Of a stretch of DNA of 64,000 nucleotides, positions 12,689 through 23,816 are shown in pieces (position 1 is the stretch's first letter; each line of letters begins with the position of its first letter). Made by a program: the position numbers and the translations under genes. The notes under the pieces were generated by a model. It saw only the letters and a program-made list of their open reading frames with translations, was not told the DNA's origin and made no database searches. Source of the stretch: Callaeas wilsoni (lineage: Eukaryota; Chordata; Aves; Passeriformes; Callaeidae); NCBI GenBank assembly GCA_013398955.1, contig VWPU01004158.1:186001-250000 (forward strand). Reading direction: 5' to 3'.

Positions 12689-12815
12689 CCGTGTAAGCAC
12701 TGCTCAGCAGTACAATAACTAAAACACTGCTGTGTTATCCATACCATTTTGTTCACAAATGTGAAAAATAGCAACCTACTAAGAAAATTATCCTTCAGCT
12801 CTGTGAAAAGAAATA

Positions 12816-13180
12816 GAGTCTCTCCATGTTATGTTTTACTACAAAATGTAGGAACTTAGTGAGAATTAACTTGGCAAACAAGGATAAGGAGAGGAAACTT
12901 AGCTGCACGTACAAGAGAGGCCCAGCAACATCCCGCCCTTACTTTTTGAGTATGCTTTTTTTTATGATCTTTGGGGAGCTCTCTGTCACACAAATGGAGC
13001 TTCCTTTTCAGTATGGGTCTGGAACTGCCACCATCAATATTGCCAGCTCACAGAGCAGTCATTGTCAAGCAATGGGGGAAATGGCTGAAGCAAAGCCAAC
13101 CCCTTAGTACTTCTCCCCTCTGCACTTGCCTTCAGGGATGCCTTGGATGAGTGCTCAAGGATTATATAACCTGGCAGCAG
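12816..13180. other. Unassigned sequence downstream of the LTR
   Basis: A 93-codon plus-strand ORF (12826-13107) has no recognisable domain. Nothing else was seen. Confidence 0.5.
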
Positions 13181-13560
13181 CTCTTTAGGCTGGTTTGCGA
13201 GCCTACAATATCTGCTATAGCTTGCTCTGAGTAAAACGGATGTTGCTTGTTGAGAGTTATTTAAATATTTCTGTCATGGATGTAGCTTCTTGCAGAAGCC
13301 AGGCATCATCAACAATTCACATTTTTTTCTAATTAAAACAGTTTGCAATAATTAAATTGTATGTGTCTGTGCTTCTACTTTGAAAAGGCTAAATAGTTGG
13401 CAAGCATCCTAAAGCAGGATTAGACTGCAGACCAGCTCAGACAATGCTTCCAGGCATCGAGGATGTACTGCAGAATCAGTTTAATAAAGTCTGATTAGAT
13501 TACTTTCTCCGGTCAATTTGAAGCACTGTGGCCATGGGATAAATCATCTTTTTATCTCAC
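13181..13560. promoter_or_regulatory. Candidate conserved noncoding element
   Basis: By eye this stretch has the texture of a vertebrate conserved noncoding element: high complexity and clustered homeodomain cores. TAATTA occurs at 13330-13335 and 13349-13354, and CTGATTAGATTAC begins at 13491. It is not part of any recognised repeat and has no long ORF. Conservation is inferred, not observed. It could be ordinary unique DNA. Confidence 0.3.
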
Positions 13561-15699
13561 CACACTGCTCTTTTTCTTTGCTGAATCATATTTTAAAAGC
13601 ACTAAACATATTTTTTAAATATCTATTTATTTGCAGATGCAAAGAAGCATAACCTCATGAATTCCCTGTTGCTCCAACGCAGTTTGATACAATACCTGAG
13701 TTGAAAGGATCGACTTTGCTCACAATATCTGTACTCAGGTTTCCCTTCTTAATATATCTCTTTTTCCTCTACATAAATAACCTTGTTAGTATTAGAAGAA
13801 AACAGTCCTGAATCCCTTATCTTGATTTGTCAGGACAACAGCTAGTACTGAAAACGGCCATAAAGTTGGATGTTTCTGACAAATTACTAGTATAAACAGG
13901 GTGTTGAACTCTGGACATTTATGTTAACATGTATGTGGATCTGATTATCTTTAAACTTGATTTATTGAAAGCTATGTGGAACAAATAAAGAGGTTTTCAG
14001 AATGGCTGAGTCTAAAACCCCTTTGTTTTAGTTTTCAATGTTTACAGCAACAGAAATTGCATTTTGCTAGTTTCCTACCCAACGCCATGACTAGTAGAAG
14101 CTGTATTTAAGGATTTAACACAAAGCATGCCTTCCTCTGACCTCTTCTTATGATGCTGTGTTATGCCAAGAGACCTTATCAGCCAGTTCAGCTCCTTGAA
14201 AATGCATTATTCCAATCTGGTCTTTCACTAGTCTGTGCCCAGTCAGTTTTTCAGTCTCTGATGTGGCCCGGTCATTCTTATGTTGATATAAAAACTCTGT
14301 TGTATTGTGTACATTTGCATTCAATTTTCCATTGGAATAAAGGAATGTTTCACCTTCTTCCAAGGTTATTATTTCTATATAATACCATATTAAGAAATAA
14401 ATAGTGTTGCCCACACACTCTGGAATAACATTCAGGAAAACTACTTGGAGTACCTGGAGGTGGCAGGAATATACAGTGTCCAAACCAGAGGCCATCTTCT
14501 ATGTCAAGGACCAACCCCATGAAATGCTGCTTAAGTTTCTGTCTCATTGTTAAATTCAGAACAAGGGTTTTCAATGGTTTGAAGGCTCATTCAAGTAAAA
14601 TGGCCTAGGATGAGCTTAAAAAAAGAAATATTTAAAATTGCATTATAATTGTCTACTGCCACAAGAATGAAGACTTGTGAAAAATAAAGGGGAAAAATAA
14701 AATCAAGTTTTTCCAGAGTTCCAATTAAAATGCATTATTGAAGTTTGTATCATTAAGCTGATAATTTAAAATGGATTATGCCCATGTGGTCTGTCCATTC
14801 ATTCTTGTGTTCATACATTCTTCTATTTTACTTTCTTCTAACCTAATTAATATATGATTTCCATCAAATTAAATTTATACACTGTTTTCAAATAGGTGAG
14901 CAACATATGGATAGAGAAATGAGGGGAAAAGAAAGAGAAGCAAAACCTTTCCCTCATATTTTCTGGGAAATATGGACTAGACAAGAGGACTAGACAAGGA
15001 ACCCTGACATATCCTGTCAGGTTGCTGCTAAAAAGTTTTTTAAAAATCAGACTGCAGTACTTATGTGGTGGCTTTTTTAATAAGCTTTTTGCAATTTTCT
15101 CACTTGGCACTAGCTACCATTAATAGCTGATGCACAGTAAATGAAAGATATATCTCAAGCTTCTGCAGGGAGATGCAACAACCCAGACATATATATAGTT
15201 TGAAAGCCTGAGATGTCTAGTCTGGCAAACCATGTTTCCTTAGTTTCCTCTGAGAAATTCAGTCTTCTGTGAAACCTTACGAAAATTGAGCATTGAGGCA
15301 CTTTGAAGCCTGGATTGGTGAGGCTCATCTGCTTGCTAGTGAAATGTCACTAGATGCTGTTAAAACTTGGTTAAACCTTACAAACCAACTCACTCAGCAA
15401 AACATGTTAAAATAATCTGGATAGGAGCCAGAAGAGATGAGACAGGATTATTTAGATCTAATATGTGTTAGAATACAGCTTAAGTCCTTTGACCCTAATC
15501 ACTTTCTACCGGAGTACATCAAATCAGGATCCTGGGACAATTCACGTAGGAGTCTGAGTAAATGCACTAGCTTTGCCCTACGGAAAAATTAATGGAAAAT
15601 TCTTCCATGAAAAAACATTAGTAGCCTCATATTAGTTCTAGAGGCTATCTATATGCATGAGAAAACCCAGCATAAAAACTGCAGCACTGGTTCTGACCC
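13561..15699. other. Unassigned AT-rich sequence with a small tandem duplication
   Basis: No gene was recognised. GGACTAGACAAGA (14974-14986) is followed directly by GGACTAGACAAGG (14987-14999), a 13-bp tandem duplication with one difference. A 7-bp stem-loop CCTGACA/TGTCAGG lies at 15003-15021. The overlapping ORFs at 14148-14574 are unrecognisable. Confidence 0.55.
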
Positions 15700-16260
15700 C
15701 GAAGTATAAATACAGTGAATGATGAGATGCGCTGCACCGTTAACAGCCTCTGATGCTGCTCTTTTTCACATTACCTCATAAAGTTAACTTTGTGTAATAA
15801 TAATTACTGTATAGTTTTCAGGCTTTCATTTTCTTTAAGCATTCTCTTAGAATTCTGTTTGCTTTCCAAACTGCCTTTCTCAGCTGATGGCCTGGAAAAA
15901 GCTGAGGTGGGCTTGGATAACATGATGCTCTCTGATGTGCATTGTTAGAGAAATGTCAATCAGGTCATGGTAATGACATCGCTTTAATGAGGGAATTGAA
16001 ATTCTTGGGAGAATTGTGACATGACAATACTCGGAAGTGCTTTGGACCTCTCCAATTGCCTCTGTTACTCTAAATAAATGGAGTGCCTTGAAGTAACTGG
16101 AGAAGATCATTAGTGCTGACACCTGGGGTTGTATATTTGGCATGGATGCATTTATTCCTGTTTGTTCCTGATGGGGGTTATTAGATACGTTGGAGGTAAG
16201 TAAGATATGTGTTAACTTTTTCACATTTCTTTACCCGATTTTCCAGTTTTTCATTATTGC
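15700..16260. promoter_or_regulatory. Candidate conserved noncoding element, possibly containing an exon
   Basis: This is complex, non-repetitive sequence. On the minus strand TGATTGACAT (15953-15962) matches the PBX/PREP-type consensus TGATTGACA. Next to it is an inverted GTCAT/ATGAC pair (15964-15977) and then CTTTAATGAG. The segment 15884-16195 is preceded by a pyrimidine-rich tract ending in CTTTCTCAG and followed by GAG|GTAAGTAAG, strong acceptor and donor signals on plus. All three plus frames have stops inside it, so an exon here would be noncoding. A 114-codon minus-strand ORF (15880-16224) is unrecognised. Confidence 0.3.
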
Positions 16261-19200
16261 ATTTTTTTTCTTGGGGTGTTCAGAATAACACAGTTCTCAA
16301 AGCAAGACTTTGAGCAGCTTGCCATCAAAGCACTTGCAAAGAACCACAGTTCTGGTCGTTTAGTCATATAGGTGTAAATAAATAGTCTTCAACATTTTAC
16401 TGTGTCTGAGTCATGGAAAACTAGTCTGGTAAGTAAGCAATTAGGTTTACAGAGATAGTTCCTTAGATACATCCTAGCTGCTTTTTGCCTCTTCTGTGTC
16501 ACAGGAGTCAATGCAGCTAGCTTCTTCCCACTTCAGAATATTCTATGAAGCACACCAAAAATAGAAGGCCAGCTGAAATAGGTATTACGTGCATCTAATA
16601 CATGTCTTTAAGATTTACAATGTATAGTGTAAAAAAAAAACATAGTAAGATTTGTGATCTATGTTGATACTGATAGACAGAATACAAGATGAATTTTTGG
16701 AGAAATGAGTTCAAAAAGAAATATATGTTTAGAAGACTAAAATGTATATGGTGGTGCTATTTTAAACTGGGAGCAGCCAAATGTCTCTGCAGTCTTTGAC
16801 TTTCTGAATAAGATGAAGTTGGTCATCTCTGACAAGCTTTTAAAAAGCAACTGCAGCTGCGACAGTCTGTTTTGTAAGTCAATGTTTTCTGTTATTTTGT
16901 CTGAGTGAAGTCTCTTGCACAGGTTAACAGAACTGTGGAACACTTCTGCACTCAAAACAAAAAGCCAAGAAACTCCCGGCTTTTCACCAGAACTGAACCA
17001 TTCTAGAAAGAACTTCACCTGAGATACTGCAGTGGCAGCATTTACTTTTGTGAATGAGAGCTACTATTTCCACTTAGGAAGCAATTCCCATCAGCCTGTA
17101 AATTAAGGACTTTTAAAAACTTCCCTATCACCTCACAAAATCCTTCAATTTCTCAATAATTAAAGTAATACATTTCTCAATGATCTAAATAATATAATAG
17201 AAATTAATAAATTATTTGATCATAAGGCCACATTTGAATTTTTATTTATAGTCTCACAAGGGACAAAAATGTTTACCCTAATCAGTATCTCCTACTGTTC
17301 AGCTGTTCTAGCTACGCATCAATGAGGCTGTGACTTTAAACTGTCTCTAGATCTAAGTTCATATTTATTTTGAGGCTTAGACCAGAATCCATACCAGAAT
17401 CAGCCACAGTACCATGACAGTGAATGTAATTAATTTAAATCATCTGTTTGAGATACCTGCCTCATTTCAATACAACTCCTCTTGTGGAAGAAAGAAATCC
17501 TTCACAGACAATGAGAACAAACTTTGGTTAAATGCAATTCAGAACTGTGACTAACCACATAAAGCTGATGAATTTTCTGCTGCAGTGGTTGCTACAGTTC
17601 ATCTCCAGCCACGTAGAGGAATTCTTTTAGCAACTGCAAAAATAATACTAAAAAACTTGCTGTGTTCCCTTTACAGAACTGTGTAAAGGCCCATTGGACT
17701 ATGGTTTTCACCTATCATCTTCTCCCCATCTAGATTTATACCTAAAGCAGGTAATGAATTGTGTGACAGATTATTTCTCATAGGAAATAATTTTTACATT
17801 GTAGAAAGCCACAGAGTTTAATGGGGAACTTCTAAAATCTAAAATGACTAAATTCAAGAGATGCCTTTAACAGTCAAGGTGTCAGGACACCACTTGGTCT
17901 CCATGGTTAAATTAATCTCAGTCCACAATAGCCCCAGAAGATACCCAAACCAGGAATTTATAGGTTTCTCTTTCTTCCTCTCTCTTTCAGAGTTCTTTGT
18001 GATTAATTCCTAACAGAATAGGTCCAGATGGACTGGCTTAGGTTTGCTGACTCTGTTGTGATGGCCTTTCTTATGTCTCTAGTTTCTGTTTCAAAACTTC
18101 AGTCCCGTTCTTCTTCCTCTTCTGTCTTCTTCCCATCTGTGTAACTAGCTTTATTCACAACTTTATCCTTTTTCAGGCATGTATGGTTGTTGCTTTCAAT
18201 TATTACAAGTTTCACAGTTCTTTGCTGACTGTTAAGTGTCTCCTTTGAAGTTCTGCTTTCAGTAGTCAGAAGGTTTCAAGGGGGTCTTGAAACTTCAGGG
18301 TTCCGTTTACATATGGATGAGCAGAACTGGTGCCCAGTCTTACCTGATAATTATATGTGGCATCACTGGGAAGGAACATCCGTAGGGGTGTTGAGGATGT
18401 GCCTCTACTTTCATTATTTCTTATATTTTGGAAGCATTATTTCTAATGGTATAATCCTCATCCAATAATTGAATTGCAGTTATTTAAATGAAGGACTATA
18501 CAAGATTTTTATGCGGGAAATGAAACTTTTTTTTCATCCTGTTAATTGCTTGTATTTATCTGAATAGGTAGATCAGATGTTTTAAATCTAAACTCCTCAC
18601 TGTCCATAAAGTCATCTTGGATGAATAAAAAAGTCGAAACAGGCATTGTACCTTAAAACAGCAAATTGTCACCGCTGGAAAATGTTTGTTGCTTCTCCTC
18701 AGCAGTGTGAAAACAGAAAGAAAGAGAAAAACATTAGTCTGTTTATTGAAGCTGCTAGTAATCTCAACCCTGCTGCTGTCAGTCTGTCCCTTTCTCCAAT
18801 CAGAGTGACAGGCAGCCATAAACACATATTCCCTTTCAAAAGTCAGATCTGGGCACCCCGGCCAGAACTGCTTGCTGTCAGGTAGAAATTATCCAAGGAT
18901 GTGATGTATTTATCATGATATGTGCTTTGTGCTAGGCATGAACACTCTGAAGACAAAAAGTGGAGTAGCTGTGTTCTGGGAGACTCATTACACATGTCAG
19001 AAACTGAACCTAAATTCTGTGTCTTTGGATTTTTGTAGTTTAATTGAAAGCTGTTTTTCACAATTGTTTAATATTTTGAAAAATCAAGGAAGTCAGTTGT
19101 AAGCACAATGCATGTGAAAATGAATATGTGATTATTATCATGGTATATAAACTTCGCTTCGGTATGCCTTAGGGTTATAAGCAGGAGTTAGAAATAAGCA

Positions 19201-19930
19201 GATGTGCAGTGACATGAACAAAGACTGCCAAAACAGCACCTATAGGACGATGGTACTTTGGTAAGACAAAACCTCTCAAAAGTAGGTATAATAAAATTGC
19301 ACTATTGTTCCTTAGCTAGAACACTCACATTTTTAACAGTATACTCTGTAGATGCCAGATAAACAACTCTGCTTACTGGTGAGGAGGTGCAGGCTGTGGA
19401 GAAGCAGGCACCAGATAAAGAGTGCACACTTTTTTAGCCAATCACTTTCACTAATGCATGGTATGTTTAAGAAATCCTTTTACCATAAGCTTGCTTGACA
19501 CAACCTTAAGACTTATTACTAATCCCTCTAAAGGATTTTTTTTTCTTGATTGTCTAAGGAAAGAACTCAAGTAAGTGTACTGAACAAATTAAAAAATGAG
19601 GCAGGCTGAGGGAAGCAAGCCAGAAAATCACTGATGAAATACAGGGGCTCAAGAGACTTTCAAGTGGGATGATTCACAAGGATAGGGGAAATGGTTGTTT
19701 AAAGCATAAGAATAAAGATGGGTTATGCAACTCCATGTTTTATTATCCAAAAGCAGCTATAACACCATCTGCTCATGGTACTCTTTCTGCACTTTGGGGG
19801 AGGACTACCTCTGTCTCCCAAGGAACTGGCCCATGTCCTCCAGTTCCAAATGTAAATTTCCACTTCTTTTTTCAGTTGAGCTACATGAGTTTGGCTGTTT
19901 GAGAGACATTCAAGCTACAAAAAGTGAATA
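16261..19930. other. Unassigned sequence with one exon-like segment and one hairpin
   Basis: No repeat family was recognised. The segment 17677-17750 (74 bp) lies between TGTTCCCTTTACAG and GTAATG and is open in one plus frame. AGGTTTCAAG (18271-18280) and CTTGAAACTT (18286-18295) form a 10-bp stem with one G-U pair and a 5-nt loop, near chance expectation. Pyrimidine-rich runs occur at 17969-17996 and around 18105-18135. The region is AT-rich near 17150-17220. Confidence 0.5.
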
Positions 19931-19935
19931 AATTT
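19931..19935. repeat. Target-site duplication AAATT, left copy
   Basis: The five bases immediately before the LTR's TG match the five bases immediately after its CA (21059-21063). Confidence 0.85.
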
Positions 19936-20119
19936 GTGGTGGGTTGACCTTGGCTGGAAGCCAGGTGTCCACCAAAGCTACTCTATCACTCCCCTCCTCA
20001 GCTGTATGGGGAAGAGAAAACATAACAAAAGGCTCATGAGTTGAGGTAAGGGCAGGGAGAGATCACTCGCCAATTGCCATCATGGGCATAACAGATGTGA
20101 CTTAGAGAAATAAGTTGAA

Positions 20120-20125
20120 TTTATT
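20120..20125 (-). promoter_or_regulatory. LTR polyadenylation signal AATAAA
   Basis: TTTATT on plus reads AATAAA on minus, about 185 bp before the LTR 3' end, a plausible position for the R region boundary. Confidence 0.6.
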
Positions 20126-20389
20126 AACAATCAAAATCAGAGCGAGATTATGGGAAATAAATCCAAAAACACCTTCTCCCCACCCCTCCCTCCTTCCTAA
20201 GCCTAACTTAATTCCCAATTGTCTACCTCCTCCCTGCCAGCACAGCAGAGAAATGGGGAAAGGTAGTTACAGTCAGTTCTTTATATGTTATTTCTACTGC
20301 TGCTTCCTCCTAAGGAAGAGGAGTCTTTTGCCTGCTCCAGCGAGTGGCAAAGGACAGGAAAGTCTCTCACAGAAGACTTTCCTCCACAA

Positions 20390-20740
20390 ACTTCTCCAGC
20401 TAAGTCCTTCCCATGAGCTGCAGCTCTTCATGAACTGCTCTAGCATGGGTACATTTCCATGAGGTGAAGTCCTGCAAGAACAGGCTGCTCCAGCATGAGT
20501 GCCCCACAAAGTCACAAGTCCTGCCAGGAAACCTGCTCTAGCATGGGCTCCTCTCCCCACAAGTCCACAATTCCTGCCAGGAGCCTTACCATGTGGTCAC
20601 AGCCTCCTTCAGGAATCCACCTGCTCTGGCATGGGGTTCCTGCAAGTGGATCTCTGCTTCCCCATGAACTGCCATGTGCTGCAGGGGTACATCCTGCTTC
20701 ACCATGGTCTGCACCACAGGCTGCAGGGGAATCTCAGCTC
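20390..20740 (-). repeat. Degenerate tandem repeat inside the solo LTR
   Basis: Recurring words such as CTGCTCTAGCATGGG, CTGCTCCAGCATGAG, CTGCTCTAGCATGGGCT and CTGCTCTGGCATGGGGT recur roughly every 45-60 bp with GTCCTGCCAGGA-like spacers. This is a diverged minisatellite that makes the LTR unusually long. Confidence 0.7.
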
Positions 20741-21058
20741 CAGCAGCTGGACCACCTTCTCCTCCTCCTTCTCCACTGACCCTGGTGTCTGCAGAGTTGT
20801 TTTTCTCACATGTTCTCACTCCTGTCTTCTCTGGCCACAATTACTTCTGCACAATAACTTTTTATCCTTCTGAAATGTGTTCTCAAAGAGGTATTACTGC
20901 CATTTCTGACGGGTTCAGCCTAAGCCACCAGCAGGTCTGTCTTGGAACTCTGGGTTGGCATTGGCTCTCTCAGACACAGGAGATGTTCTTAGCAAAGAAC
21001 AGAAACCACTTTTGTAGCGTCCTCCACAACAAAAGCCTGGACACACAAACCCAATACA

Positions 21059-21063
21059 AAATT
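21059..21063. repeat. Target-site duplication AAATT, right copy
   Basis: It is identical to 19931-19935 and directly follows the terminal CA of the LTR. Confidence 0.85.
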
Positions 21064-22719
21064 ATTGATGGTTAATTAAGGACTTGGGTTTGTCATACCA
21101 CTAGCACAGTAAAGGGGATGTCTAAAAAAAGGAGGTCAAAATTTTGAGATTAGGCATGGTGATTCAAGCGAGGAAAGGGTCAAATCATGGCAGTAGGAGT
21201 TTACAACTCCAGGCTTTAAAGTTCACTTTCACAGAAGCATGGGTTGATAAGGTTTAGCCACCACTACATGATACTGCAGTGAGAAAAATTGTCAAGACAA
21301 GTTCTAAAAGGCTAGCTTGTTTCGGAAAATGTGCCACACAAGTTAATGAACAATATTCAAAGAGACACTCTAGAATGATGATTTCAGTATTTGTTGTAGA
21401 CTCAAAGTTTCAAGGTCAACAGAAACCACAATGGCTTTCTGCTTGCTTTCAGAGATTACCAAAAAGGAAAACCTGTAGTTGAATGTAGGTAGTAATAACC
21501 AAGATGAGTTTGCTGAAAGCAATGAAGACTGCACAAAGTGTGACACACTAGAAGTATCAAAAAAAATTTAACTCTGGCAATAAACAACACTGAAAATATG
21601 GCCATAATAACTTCTATTCCAAAACTTAAGGATTCATTTATAATTTTATCTATCCTCTCAGATGCATGTTGTACGCCATTACTAAGTTCTTTTAGACTTC
21701 TTTCAGGTACTTCTCTTTGTGTCAGGCTTAAACACATTTCCATTTGTGATTTGTCTTTCTCTCCATACTCTATCACAAGTGATGGTGAATAGGAGAGGTA
21801 CAAAGATTTTGTGAGTTTTTTTAATGGAAGGAACATTTTTCAAAAACAACAACAAAAAGTACTTCCTATCTTTTCTCCACTTCTATTGACATATCATATA
21901 GAAACAGTAGGAATATAGATTTTTCAGGACACATAACTTGAGGAAAGCTGTAGTACCATGAGTACCACATAAACGTGCAAATTTTTTTTGTAAGAAACCC
22001 TCTGGAGAGACTGTAACTGACATGCTGGTTAAATCTAAATGTAGAAAAGGGCAATAGCAGGCAATGAGGTTAAGCAGAGATCTAAAGATTAGTGGAAGCA
22101 ATAAACAGAAGGCTTTTAAAAATGAAAACAATATTGAGAGTCTGGGAAGAAGAAAGATGTAGGAACTATTAAGTATAGAAAAAAAAAAAGATGTATTGCA
22201 AATTGCTACACCTAATACTCCAGTACATATTTTTAAGTCATCAGAATACTCATTTTAATGTAAATAACAATAAAAGACTCAAGGACTAGTAGCTGATGAA
22301 GAAGGGAGAATAAATACAGCTAGTTTCATAAAGTAATATGTTTGCTGAAGTAATTTTTGTATTTAGAAAAACAAATATATTTAGTAAAAAAAGAGATCAG
22401 CTTGAAGAGAATAGAAAAGGCTAACGTAGAATGATAACATGGAACTGATATTATAAAAATACTGCTGAAAAACAGTTTTATGATGCTCTAAGTAAAGTTC
22501 AGAAGTTTGATATTTCACAGAAGATTTAAATGAGGAAAAATAAAACTTAGAACATATTTATAGCTTTAGCTTCTGGTTTGGGTTGGGTTTTTTCCTCTTT
22601 TAGGTTATCTTGATTTTGAGCAATTTTTAATTCAGCAATTTAGTATTCTTAAAAATACAGTTTATTCTAAAAGAAAAGCACATATAAAAGATGTTGATTT
22701 TGCTTCAGAGTCCTTTTAT
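21064..22719. other. Unassigned AT-rich sequence
   Basis: No repeat was recognised. A 126-codon minus-strand ORF at 21456-21836 has a hydrophobic stretch (residues about 77-100) but no recognisable domain and no supporting splice or regulatory signals. It is treated as a chance ORF. Confidence 0.5.
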
Positions 22720-22925
22720 GTGGACTACAGAACCAAATTTGCAGTCATTTATATGGTTGCAATTTATTGGCTCATTAATAGCAGTATGCAAATGAGTTTT
22801 GCTCACAGAAGGAAGTATAAGAAAAGAAGAATAGGAGAGAACTTTTCTGTTCTGAAATTGTTAAATGAACATTGACGCTAAATTAATGAGCTGATTAAGT
22901 GCGTTCATTTTACTCTCTTTAAGAA
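22720..22925. promoter_or_regulatory. Candidate conserved noncoding element with octamer and paired homeodomain sites
   Basis: A perfect POU octamer ATGCAAAT lies at 22786-22793. AATTAATGAGCTGATTAA (22881-22898) presents two homeodomain cores in inverted orientation around AGCT. The stretch also includes CTCATTAATAG and is not part of a recognised repeat. This combination is typical of vertebrate developmental enhancers. Function and conservation are inferred. Confidence 0.35.
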
Positions 22926-23816
22926 AGCCGAGGAATCTTTTTTTAGTAGATACAAATTGCAAAGTTGTTTTTTACATCAGCCCTCTTCTGGAAATAAATA
23001 CGAGATATATTCACTAGTATAAGTAGAAAACATGCTTCTATATTTGACACAAAATAAAGGTTAGGAAAAGCAGTGTTGCTAAGCATTACACACCACCGGC
23101 TAGACTGTTCCAAATTTATGACCTTGAGTGATCAGCTTAGGGCCTACTTTAAAATGTTTCCCTTCCTAATACAAACAAGTGTCAATATTGTAAGGGCTTC
23201 ATGACCTTTCCTTTTCTGTGCATTCATGTACACACACACAGGGTGAATGACGTTTTAATATTCTGTAGAGAGGTATATTTAGATCATGTAAGTGTTCTTC
23301 AAATGTATAATAGAGATTGAGGCCACCATTTTTTTTGTGTGAAAAAATAAGCACTAAAGTAAAAGGCTCTTCATTTTTTCATATAAAACTAGTGCCCAAC
23401 TTAAATCACAGCTGATAAATCTTCTTCTTCTCTAGCTTGTTATTATTTCATAATGCAAAATAGAAAAGAACTGCTAGTACAAAAATTAACATTCAGCCTT
23501 ATAACGTATAAAAAACCAAAACTTTTCTATAGAAGTACCTTCTCTGACTAATGAGTGGCCTCGAAGTCTATACCATTTAATTATTTATGCAGCTTATGAA
23601 GGGAACTCCTTCGGTTTGTTTCATGTTGAAGACCAGCTCCAAATAAAATTCCCATGCAGTTTCACATTTGTTTCATGCAGGCACAATTACACATACTCAA
23701 ATGGAATCAAGTTGTCTGTACTTCTGGCTGAGTAAATATAGTGCAATGGACCTTGTGCTCTTCACCCTTTTACATTCCGTGGAGTTGTGCAAGGATTTTC
23801 ACAAGAGCTCATGCAC
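22926..23816. other. Unassigned sequence upstream of an LTR
   Basis: No feature was recognised apart from a short CA run near 23231-23240. Confidence 0.55.

Larger units (their letters stand above)
11970..12815 (-). mobile_element. Solo-LTR-like ERV LTR, interrupted by a nested CR1
   Basis: This avian endogenous-retrovirus LTR reads on the minus strand. Its plus-strand left edge begins TGTTGTGCATTAACCC, the complement of the LTR 3' end. The plus-strand text GGGTTGAGACAGGGACAG, GGGAAGACAAATGC and GGTCAACTGGGGACAGCTGT matches the second copy at 23817-24513. On the minus strand a TATA-like TATAAAAA lies at 12267-12274 and an ATTAAA polyadenylation signal at 12087-12092, in promoter-then-poly(A) order. 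The LTR resumes after the CR1 with TAAGCACTGCTCAGCAG. The right edge near 12815 is degraded and no target duplication was found. No internal viral genes are present. Confidence 0.8.
19936..21058 (-). mobile_element. Complete solo LTR of an avian endogenous retrovirus
   Basis: This 1,123-bp unit starts TGTGGTGGGTTGACC and ends AACCCAATACA on plus, so it has TG...CA ends on either strand. It is flanked by perfect 5-bp duplications. The text (GGTGTCCACCAAAGC, CACTCCCCTCCTCAGCTG, GGGAGAGATCACTC) is a widespread avian LTR type. The true orientation is minus, supported by AATAAA at 20120-20125 on that strand. A 5-bp duplication fits ERVL-type integration (inference). The middle (about 20390-20740) contains diverged tandem units of about 50 bp. 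Many CG sites appear as CA or TG, indicating an old methylated copy. There are no internal gag, pol or env sequences. ORFs of 115-133 codons inside are incidental. Confidence 0.93.

Noticed and set aside
15880..16224. 114-codon minus-strand ORF over the candidate conserved element
   Set aside because: Unrecognised protein. The regulatory or noncoding-exon reading fits the motifs better.
20674..21075. 133-codon and overlapping ORFs on both strands at 20.3-21.1 kb
   Set aside because: They lie inside the solo LTR and its tandem repeat and are incidental to it. No viral gene is present.
21456..21836. 126-codon minus-strand ORF with a hydrophobic segment
   Set aside because: No family recognised and no splice or regulatory context. 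A single ORF of this size is expected by chance in 64 kb.
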